A stretch of 19,139 bases of DNA from Deltaproteobacteria bacterium (GTDB lineage: Bacteria > Desulfobacterota > DSM-4660 > Desulfatiglandales > Desulfatiglandaceae). The notes under the pieces were generated by a model. It was not told where the DNA came from. It was given only the letters and a program-made list of their open reading frames with translations, and ran no database searches. Made by a program: the position numbers and the translations under genes. The stretch covers positions 1 through 19,139 of the forward strand of contig JABGPV010000074.1 of NCBI GenBank assembly GCA_018644785.1, given 5' to 3'. Positions 13,396 through 19,139 of this stretch are shown in pieces; positions within the stretch are counted from its first letter, which is position 1; every line of letters starts with the position of its first letter.

Positions 13396-14814
13396 ATGGC
13401 TTTTGAACCTAACGAAGAACAAAAAGAGTTAAAGTACGACGAGCTTCGCATCTACAGCGATGAGGAGCTGAACAACTATACGGAGGATGAGCTCAAGAAT
13501 TTCAAATGCAAGCACGATATCCCCGATATGGACGAGCTGGAAAAAGGGCCCTGGCCGAGCTTTGTGGCGGACGCCAAACGAGAGGCCCTTCACCGCAGAA
13601 ACCTGGCCGATGATCGGATGATGATCGATCGGGATGTTGTCGAGGATATGCTGGGACAACTCCAGGTCTCCTTTGACGAAGGGGAAACCCACTGGAAGCA
13701 TGGCGGCATCGTGGGCGTTTTCGGCTACGGCGGCGGCGTGATCGGCCGATACTCAGACTTGCCTGACAAATTTCCTTCCATTGCGCATTTTCATACCATG
13801 CGGATCAACCAGCCGGCCAGCAAATTTTACTCCAGCGACTACCTGCGGTGCATCTGCGATCTCTGGGAGTACCGGGGCAGCGGCATGTTGAACATGCATG
13901 GCTCCACGGGCGACATCATCTGCATCGGCACCTTTACCGAACAGCTTGAGCCCATTTTTTACGACTTGGGGCATGTGTTGCAGCAGGATCTGGGCGGTTC
14001 CGGCTCCAATCTGCGTACACCGGCCTGCTGTATCGGCAAAGCCCGTTGTGAATACGCCTGCATCGATACCCAGGCCTTGTGCTATGAACTGACCCATTAC
14101 TACCAGGATGAACTGCACCGTCCGGCCTTCCCCTACAAATTCAAGTTTAAATTTGACGGCTGCCCCAACGGTTGCGTGGCCTCCATTGCCCGATCGGACA
14201 TGAGCTTTATCGGCACGTGGAGAGACAATATCCGGATTGATCAGGAAGCGGTCCAGGCCTATATGGGCGGCGAAATAGCCCCCAACGCCGGCGCCCATGC
14301 GGGTAAAGACTGGGGTAAATTCGATATCGATAAGGAAGTGATCAACCTCTGCCCCACCGACTGCATGTGGATGGAAGACGGCAAACTCATGATCGACGAT
14401 AAGGAATGCACCCGTTGCATGCACTGCATCAACACCATGCCGAGAGCCCTGAAGGTGGGCATGGAAACAGGCGTGAGCATCCTGTTCGGCGCCAAAGCGC
14501 CCATTTTAGACGGTGCGCAGATGTCCGTTCTGACCATTCCTTTCATGGAATGCGAAGCGCCCTATGACAACATCAAGGAAGTCGTGGAAAAGATCTGGGA
14601 CTGGTGGCCGGAAGAAGGAAAGAACCGTGAGCGTCTGGGTGAACTGATCCAGCGTCAGGGCATCGCCAAGCTGTTGGAGGTTCTGGAGATTCCGCCCATG
14701 CCGCAAATGGTGAAAGAGCCGAGAAGCAACCCCTACATCTTCTGGAAAGAAGAAGATGTGCCCGGCAAATGGGACCGCGATATCGACGACTACCGATCCA
14801 GACATGCGAGATAG
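13396..14814 (+). CDS. dsrA: Dissimilatory sulfite reductase alpha subunit
   Basis: The 472-residue protein matches DsrA across its length: GPWPSFVADAK, then SFDEGETHWKHGGIVGVFGY, then NMHGSTGDIICIGT, then GGSGSNLRTPACC. Siroheme-[4Fe-4S] ligands fit C212, C218, C256 and C260 (CIGKARC and CPNGC). The inserted ferredoxin domain has C319, C338, C341 and C344. With DsrB it forms the alpha2beta2 cytoplasmic enzyme that reduces sulfite and passes sulfur to DsrC. The start is fixed by GAGGAGG just upstream of the ATG at 13396. That start gives an acidic N-terminal extension: GPWPSF begins at residue 51, against about 15 in Desulfovibrio vulgaris DsrA. dsrB follows after 12 bp. Confidence 0.98.
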   Translation: MAFEPNEEQKELKYDELRIYSDEELNNYTEDELKNFKCKHDIPDMDELEKGPWPSFVADAKREALHRRNLADDRMMIDRDVVEDMLGQLQVSFDEGETHWKHGGIVGVFGYGGGVIGRYSDLPDKFPSIAHFHTMRINQPASKFYSSDYLRCICDLWEYRGSGMLNMHGSTGDIICIGTFTEQLEPIFYDLGHVLQQDLGGSGSNLRTPACCIGKARCEYACIDTQALCYELTHYYQDELHRPAFPYKFKFKFDGCPNGCVASIARSDMSFIGTWRDNIRIDQEAVQAYMGGEIAPNAGAHAGKDWGKFDIDKEVINLCPTDCMWMEDGKLMIDDKECTRCMHCINTMPRALKVGMETGVSILFGAKAPILDGAQMSVLTIPFMECEAPYDNIKEVVEKIWDWWPEEGKNRERLGELIQRQGIAKLLEVLEIPPMPQMVKEPRSNPYIFWKEEDVPGKWDRDIDDYRSRHAR

Positions 14815-14826
14815 GAGGAATCAAGA

Positions 14827-16014
14827 ATGGCATTATCAACTGAAAGACTAGGGCTTTATAATCCTGAAAAACCCATGGAAAACAGGCTCACGGACTTGGG
14901 TCCGCGGCATTTCTGGCAGTATTTTCCTCCCATTATCCAGAACAACTACGGTAAATGGGATTACCATGAAATTCTGGAGCCCGGAATTCTGGTACATGTG
15001 GCTGAAAACGGCGACAAGGTTTTTACCGTCCGGGTTGGCGGTTGTCGGTTCATGACCGTTGAAAACGTGCGCGAGATCTGTGACATCGCCGACAAACACT
15101 GCGACGGTTACATGCGGTTTACCACGAGGAACAACATCGAGTTCATGGTGGACAGCCAGGACAAGGTGGAAACCCTGAAAAAAGACCTTCAGAGCCGCAA
15201 GCATGTTACCGGAAGCTACAAGTTTCCCATCGGCGGCACCGGCGCCGGCATCACCAATATCGTCCACACCCAGGGCTTCATCCATTGCCATACGCCGGCA
15301 ACAGATGCCTCCAGTATGGTTAAAGCCGTCATGGATGATCTCTTTGAAGAATTTCAGAGCATGACCATGCCGGCCCAGGTTCGTATTTCCATGGCCTGCT
15401 GCCTCAACATGTGCGGGGCTGTCCATTGTTCCGATGTCGCTCTTCTGGGGTATCACCGGAAACCGCCCCTTATTGACAACGAAGTCCTTGGCCAGTACTG
15501 CGAAATTCCGCTGGTCATTGCGGCGTGCCCCACGGCCGCCATTTCACCGACCAAGACCGAATCCGGCAAAAAAACGGTCAAGATCAAGAACGAACGTTGT
15601 ATGTTCTGCGGCAACTGCTATACCATGTGTATGGCCCTGCCCCTTGCTGACAATGAAGGGGACTGCGTGACCATCATGGCCGGCGGTAAGGTGAGTAACC
15701 GGATTTCGCCGCCTAAATTCTCCAAGGTGGTTGTGCCGGCGCTGCCCAACACATACCCGAGGTTCCCCGAGGTGTGTGAGAACATCAAGAAAATTGTTAA
15801 CGCTTACGCGGCGGACGCCAACAAGTACGAGCGTGTTGGCGACTGGGCCGAGCGAATCGGCTGGGAAAGATTCTTCGAAAAATGCGATCTTCCCTTTACG
15901 GATCATCTCATTGACGATTACCGTCTGCAGTATGATACCTACAGGACGTCCACCCAGTTCAAATATACTGAGGCATCCTGGGCCGTATCAAGAGCTGTTA
16001 ACGGCATCAAATAA
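14827..16014 (+). CDS. dsrB: Dissimilatory sulfite reductase beta subunit
   Basis: The 395-residue protein matches DsrB. Family landmarks are [21 protein letters not shown], then [21 protein letters not shown], then [20 protein letters not shown] and [16 protein letters not shown]. Siroheme-[4Fe-4S] ligands are expected at C154, C191, C192 and C196. The ferredoxin domain includes C233 and [11 protein letters not shown] (C257, C260, C263). It forms the catalytic alpha-beta unit with DsrA. GGAGGA lies just before the ATG and the gene is 12 bp after dsrA, so the two are co-translated. A strong hairpin lies between this gene and dsrD. Confidence 0.98.
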   Translation: MALSTERLGLYNPEKPMENRLTDLGPRHFWQYFPPIIQNNYGKWDYHEILEPGILVHVAENGDKVFTVRVGGCRFMTVENVREICDIADKHCDGYMRFTTRNNIEFMVDSQDKVETLKKDLQSRKHVTGSYKFPIGGTGAGITNIVHTQGFIHCHTPATDASSMVKAVMDDLFEEFQSMTMPAQVRISMACCLNMCGAVHCSDVALLGYHRKPPLIDNEVLGQYCEIPLVIAACPTAAISPTKTESGKKTVKIKNERCMFCGNCYTMCMALPLADNEGDCVTIMAGGKVSNRISPPKFSKVVVPALPNTYPRFPEVCENIKKIVNAYAADANKYERVGDWAERIGWERFFEKCDLPFTDHLIDDYRLQYDTYRTSTQFKYTEASWAVSRAVNGIK

Positions 16015-16031
16015 ACGAACGCTCAATTAGC

Positions 16032-16081
16032 TTCATCCGGGGAAAAAGCCATTGCTGTAAGATGTCTCTTCCCCGGATGAA
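16032..16081. promoter_or_regulatory. Perfect 13-bp stem-loop between dsrB and dsrD
   Basis: TTCATCCGGGGAA (16032-16044) pairs perfectly with TTCCCCGGATGAA (16069-16081) around a 24-nt loop. No T-tract follows, so it is unlikely to be a full terminator. A role in stabilising dsrAB mRNA, in partial read-through or as a processing site is more plausible. It starts 17 bp after the dsrB stop. Confidence 0.8.
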
Positions 16082-16101
16082 ATGTGAATGAAGGAGCAAC
16101 A

Positions 16102-16332
16102 ATGGAAGACATGAAAGAAGCCATTATGGCATTTGCTGAAAAGAGCAAGAAAACCAAATTTTACTTTAACGACATCCAGAAAGCCGTTCAGAAAGTGATT
16201 CCGGAGGCCAAAGCCAGAGCGATCAAAAAGGCTGCCACCGCATTGATCAACGAAGAAAAATTGATCTATTTTTCCACCGGCAGCAGCACCATGTATGGTA
16301 TGAAGGGGAAAGGCCAGACCGAAGATCATTAG
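16102..16332 (+). CDS. dsrD: DsrD, activator of dissimilatory sulfite reductase
   Basis: The 76-residue winged-helix-like protein is of the usual DsrD size. It shows SKKTKFYFNDIQKAV and ATALINEEKLIYFSTGSSTMYGMKGKG, closely matching D. vulgaris DsrD (SKFYFNDF, YWSSGSTTMYGLKGAG). DsrD is reported to be an allosteric activator of DsrAB rather than a DNA-binding regulator. It is a marker of reductive sulfur metabolism. I chose the ATG at 16102 because GGAG lies 6-8 bp upstream. A start at 16084 would place that site within the gene and add residues absent from the family. A terminator follows. Confidence 0.96.
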   Translation: MEDMKEAIMAFAEKSKKTKFYFNDIQKAVQKVIPEAKARAIKKAATALINEEKLIYFSTGSSTMYGMKGKGQTEDH

Positions 16333-16382
16333 AAAAGATCTTTATCGGCTGCTTAACCAGAAATGACGAAATGATAGCGAAG

Positions 16383-16415
16383 AGGTCGCCGTCCCGTTTG
16401 GGTTGCGACCTTTTT
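16383..16415 (+). terminator. Rho-independent terminator after dsrD
   Basis: AGGTCGC (16383-16389) pairs with GCGACCT (16405-16411), with an additional inner TCCC/GGG pairing, and runs into TTTTT (16411-16415). It lies 50 bp after dsrD and just before the TPR gene, so it should separate dsrABD from the downstream pair. Confidence 0.8.
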
Positions 16416-16440
16416 GCTTCATTGAGTTCAGAGGCGTATT

Positions 16441-17061
16441 ATGAAGAGTCCACAGGGATCGGAAGAATTTCTTTTTGAACAAAAAGCATTGCGGGATGAA
16501 GATACGGAATGCGCCAATACACAATATAACCTTGGCGTTTCCCTCATGCAGCAGGGAAAGCTGGATGAGGCCATTGCAGCGTTTAATGATGCCGTCGCCA
16601 ACAGCGGCCGAATGTTTGAGGGCTATGTTAATCTGGGGTACATCTATTTTAAAAAAGGCGATCTGAATATGGTGATTGAGGTCAACAACCGTGCCATCCA
16701 GATCGAACCCAGGTATGCCCGGGGGTACGCCAACCTGGGATTTGCCTATCTCCAGATGATGAAAACCGAAGAGGCGATCAATGCCCTTAACAAGGCCATT
16801 GAACTGAATCCTGAAATTGTTCAGGCCTGGAGCAATTTGACCAACGCATACCTTCAAAATGATGAGGTGGAAAAGGCCGTTGAAACGGGCGAAAAAATGG
16901 TCGAAATCGCCCCGGAATTTGCTCTCGGCCAGAACAACCTTGCAAGTGCCTATTACAACAAGGGCGATTATCGGAAAGCCATCGAACATCTGGATAAGGC
17001 GGTTGATTTAGGGTTTGAGCCACATCCCGAGTTTGTAAAAGCATTGGAGCCGCATCGATAA
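16441..17061 (+). CDS. Tetratricopeptide-repeat protein
   Basis: The 206-residue protein is almost wholly built of five 34-residue TPR units, starting near residues 22, 57, 91, 125 and 159. Typical motifs are YNLGVSLMQQGKLDEAIAAF, YANLGFAYLQMMKTEEAINAL and NNLASAYYNKGDYRKAIEHL. No signal peptide or membrane helix is seen, so it is likely a cytoplasmic scaffold that binds a partner protein. The start is preceded only by a weak GAGG. It follows the dsrD terminator and is separated from the YkgJ-type gene by 2 bp, so those two form an operon. A role in assembly of sulfite-reduction proteins is only a guess from position. Confidence 0.85.
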   Translation: MKSPQGSEEFLFEQKALRDEDTECANTQYNLGVSLMQQGKLDEAIAAFNDAVANSGRMFEGYVNLGYIYFKKGDLNMVIEVNNRAIQIEPRYARGYANLGFAYLQMMKTEEAINALNKAIELNPEIVQAWSNLTNAYLQNDEVEKAVETGEKMVEIAPEFALGQNNLASAYYNKGDYRKAIEHLDKAVDLGFEPHPEFVKALEPHR

Positions 17062-17063
17062 CA

Positions 17064-17717
17064 ATGGACTTTTCTTATTTGTTTGAACCGTATGACCGGC
17101 AGGTTAGCCTTGCGGACAGATCGTTTGAGCGCATTGCGGGGGAATATCCGGATTGTATCAATTGTAAACCGGGTTGTGCCGATTGCTGTCACGCGGTATT
17201 CGGGCTTTTCCTTGTGGAAGCGGTGTTTTTAAAAAATGATTTCGATCAGCTTGGGGAAAAGGAGAAAGCCGAAGCGCTTAAGCGGGGTCTTGCGGCTGAA
17301 AAAGAGCTCAAGACCCTTGAAAGGACCCTTAAAGAGTTCAAGGATGATCCCGGAATGAGCGCCTATGCCATGGCCAAAACGAAAATCCGATGTCCTCTGC
17401 TCAATGATGACGATGCCTGCATCCTCTACCCTTACCGCCCCATCACCTGTCGGATTTACGGTATCCCCACCATGATTCAGGGGATTCCGCGGATTTGCGG
17501 CAGCACCGGCTTCAAGAAGGATCAGGGGTATCCCTTTTTCAATATGAATGCCGTGCAGAAAGAGCTGTTTCAGTTATCCAAGGACCTGCTGGAAAACACC
17601 AAAATAGATGCCCCGGAAGAAAGGGCATCCCTTCTGATCTCCATTCCAAAAATCATAAAGACCCCGGTGGAAGACCTGGTCAATGAAAATCCCGAAGGGC
17701 CTGACACAGGACACTGA
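17064..17717 (+). CDS. YkgJ-family cysteine-cluster protein
   Basis: The 217-residue protein has the family's Cys signature. Residues C31, C34, C38, C41 and C42 lie in DCINCKPGCADCCHAVF. They are followed by RCPLLNDDDACILYPYRPITCRIYG (C110, C119, C129) and RICGSTG (C145). YkgJ-type proteins are thought to bind zinc or an Fe-S cluster, and their reactions are mostly unknown. A lysine/glutamate-rich helical insert lies at about 64-95. The gene begins 2 bp after the TPR gene stop. Its last 38 bp overlap the 3' end of the convergent minus-strand gene. Confidence 0.85.
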   Translation: MDFSYLFEPYDRQVSLADRSFERIAGEYPDCINCKPGCADCCHAVFGLFLVEAVFLKNDFDQLGEKEKAEALKRGLAAEKELKTLERTLKEFKDDPGMSAYAMAKTKIRCPLLNDDDACILYPYRPITCRIYGIPTMIQGIPRICGSTGFKKDQGYPFFNMNAVQKELFQLSKDLLENTKIDAPEERASLLISIPKIIKTPVEDLVNENPEGPDTGH

Positions 17718-18828
17718 TGTGATTGCTTATGCGGGTTCTCATAAAGGCCGTCTCATCCGGGTTCTGCGTGGCGTGGTGGTCCATCAGCGGTTCAAAAACC
17801 CGCTCAAGTTCCGGTCTGTCAAAGGATTTCAGCAGTGAAAGAAGGTTAGCGACCTGGACCGGCATAAGGCCATCTCCTTTTGTTTCCCGTGTATGGAGTC
17901 CTTCAAAAAACCCCCTTACGGTAGCAGTGACAGCAAAATCGCCCAGCCAGACCGTTTCCCCGACCCCATCCAGCCTGTCGAGTCGCATCTTAACCGTGGT
18001 ATCCAGGAAAAAGTAGATGATGGCAATCATGGGGCCGGCATCTTCCGTTGCCGGCTGTGGCTCGTATTGCCGAACAGTGGTCAACCTCACATCCAGCCTA
18101 CCATCCTTGTGGCATTTGACGATAAAATCCCCGGCTGCATGATGCCATGCACCGATATGACTGAAATCCCCAAAATCGTAATAAAGGGTCAGGATTCTGG
18201 CGCATTCTTCTATGATAATAAATGCTTCCGTGGAAGAGGCATATCGAGGTCCTCTTTTCAAGTCCCATATTTGAATTTTTTTTCTGCCGTCCGCAGGGTC
18301 CATGGCCATATGCCATTCATGGTAATCTTCAAACCACTGGGCTGCCAGGATGACCATTTCTTCAGTTTTCCCCTGTGCCGTAAGACAGGTCATTTTTCTA
18401 ATGCCGTAGATTTCGGGCAAGAATGAAAACCCAAGATTACGCTTCAGCCAATCCAGGATATCATGCTCATGCATCATACATTCAACCCCTTTTCCGGAAA
18501 TGGCCGTGCTCAGCGTGAATTTCACACGGGTTTCACCCATGAATACTTCCACGCTGGCCAAGTGGTATAAGATCCCGTGCTTCTCACTGCGTATCTGGAT
18601 TTTCCGTACGTCTCCCAGGTCGAAATCCTCATGGTATTTACCTTTCAGCACACGGTTGAGCAGTTCACCCTGGTCTTTTAAAATACATGCCTTGACGATA
18701 TCAAAATAGTTGCCAAGGGTCAGATGAGGATGGGCTTTTTCGGGGGTTATGAGGAACGGTCTTGAGAGATCTTCAGAGGCAAGGGAAATGTCGCCTTCAG
18801 GAGAAGAGAATAGATACGCAACAATCAT
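17680..18828 (-). CDS. Uncharacterised 382-residue protein, possibly kinase-like
   Basis: I do not recognise the family. The protein is soluble with no signal peptide or membrane helix. The segment order has a kinase-like flavour: LPEIYGIRKM, a hinge-like ILAAQWFEDYHEWHM (160-174), then a helix EECARILTLYYDFGDF followed by the His-rich loop HIGAWHHAAGDFIVK (224-238). This resembles the alphaE helix and catalytic loop of aminoglycoside phosphotransferase-like kinases. The canonical HxD is not present, so this is weak. The ATG overlaps the TGA of the upstream HEAT-like gene by 4 nt (ATGA), so the two are translationally coupled and probably cooperate. The 3' end overlaps the YkgJ-type gene. Confidence 0.75.
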   Translation of the reverse strand: MIVAYLFSSPEGDISLASEDLSRPFLITPEKAHPHLTLGNYFDIVKACILKDQGELLNRVLKGKYHEDFDLGDVRKIQIRSEKHGILYHLASVEVFMGETRVKFTLSTAISGKGVECMMHEHDILDWLKRNLGFSFLPEIYGIRKMTCLTAQGKTEEMVILAAQWFEDYHEWHMAMDPADGRKKIQIWDLKRGPRYASSTEAFIIIEECARILTLYYDFGDFSHIGAWHHAAGDFIVKCHKDGRLDVRLTTVRQYEPQPATEDAGPMIAIIYFFLDTTVKMRLDRLDGVGETVWLGDFAVTATVRGFFEGLHTRETKGDGLMPVQVANLLSLLKSFDRPELERVFEPLMDHHATQNPDETAFMRTRISNHISVLCQALRDFH

Positions 18829-19139
18829 AGTTTGTTCAAGGCTTCTTCGGCGATTTCGCCCACCGACATTTTCCGGATGTGGCCCGTTTCATAGATTTCA
18901 ATTTCATGGGGTTCACCCAGGTGTTTTTCCAAGTCTTTTCTGGCTTCGTGAGCGCCCAGATTGCCCATGAGCCACACGGTGTATCCACGAACTGACGGGT
19001 CCTGATCCTCGAGAAAGGCAAAAAAGTACAGGGTGTGCTTGCGGATGAAAGGCCCTTGGGTTCTTGAGATCCTGCCCAGGGCCTTCAACGCATCAATTCT
19101 ACGGTTCACATCCCCCGTGAACTGGTAGAGTTGCGCCGT
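18825..19139 (-). CDS. HEAT-repeat-like protein, 3' part (5' end outside window)
   Basis: The frame is open to the right edge, so the start is not visible. The visible 104 residues are helical and repeat-like: VNRRIDALKALGRISRTQGP, then DPSVRGYTVWLMGNLGAHEARKDLEKHL and SVGEIAEEALNKL. These fit HEAT or PBS-lyase-type repeats, in which RxxAxxALG and VRxxAxxALG motifs recur. Such proteins are usually protein-protein adaptors. The TGA (18825-18827) overlaps the ATG of the 382-residue gene, implying a shared mRNA and coupled translation. A GTG at 19107-19109 could be taken for a start, but coding sequence continues upstream of it in frame. Confidence 0.65.
   Translation of the reverse strand, partial: TAQLYQFTGDVNRRIDALKALGRISRTQGPFIRKHTLYFFAFLEDQDPSVRGYTVWLMGNLGAHEARKDLEKHLGEPHEIEIYETGHIRKMSVGEIAEEALNKL

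Noticed and set aside
13753..14424. 223-codon minus-strand frame inside dsrA
   Set aside because: It is antisense to the highly conserved dsrA core, with no ribosome binding site and no recognisable domain.

Overview
The window comes from a dissimilatory sulfate- or sulfite-reducing bacterium, most likely Desulfobacterota (deltaproteobacterial type). The evidence is a reductive-type dsrA-dsrB-dsrD cluster, DsrC with both C-terminal cysteines, and a CbiA/DsrN amidase. dsrD in particular points to the sulfate/sulfite-reducing direction. No tRNA, rRNA or CRISPR array was seen.

Left part (1-2900), AT-rich and with the only clear mobile DNA. It opens with the 3' end of a cyclic-nucleotide-binding protein that has no HTH. 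A small gene of about 120 codons follows, split by an intact IS256-family element (680-2092, 27-bp inverted repeats, exact 8-bp target duplication). Removing the element and one duplication copy restores one open frame. About 480 bp without a gene then leads to a promoter.

Redox part (2900-11100). A 701-aa fusion of an RnfB-like membrane-anchored Fe-S module with a GltD-type FAD/NAD(P) oxidoreductase is followed at once by a metallo-beta-lactamase-fold protein. A MITE-like nested inverted repeat (6126-6267) lies downstream. A minus-strand operon comes next: a TetR-family regulator resembling NemR with a central Cys, a PPOX-type flavin protein, a QueG-like ferredoxin/SCP2 fusion, and a nitroreductase. 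A TAGAC-N5-GTCTA operator sits inside the promoter of the regulator. A PF03773-type permease (ArsP-like) on the plus strand closes this part.

Dsr part (11100-17720). dsrC and cbiA/dsrN are on the minus strand, divergent from dsrA-dsrB-dsrD on the plus strand. dsrC has its own near-consensus sigma-70-type promoter. DsrAB carries out sulfite reduction, DsrD is its activator, DsrC accepts the sulfur as a trisulfide, and DsrN is thought to amidate the siroheme. A perfect 13-bp hairpin separates dsrB from dsrD and a terminator follows dsrD. A TPR protein and a YkgJ-type cysteine-cluster protein come next.

Right edge (17680-19139). An unrecognised 382-aa protein and a truncated HEAT-like protein lie on the minus strand, translationally coupled, and converge on the YkgJ gene with a 38-bp overlap.
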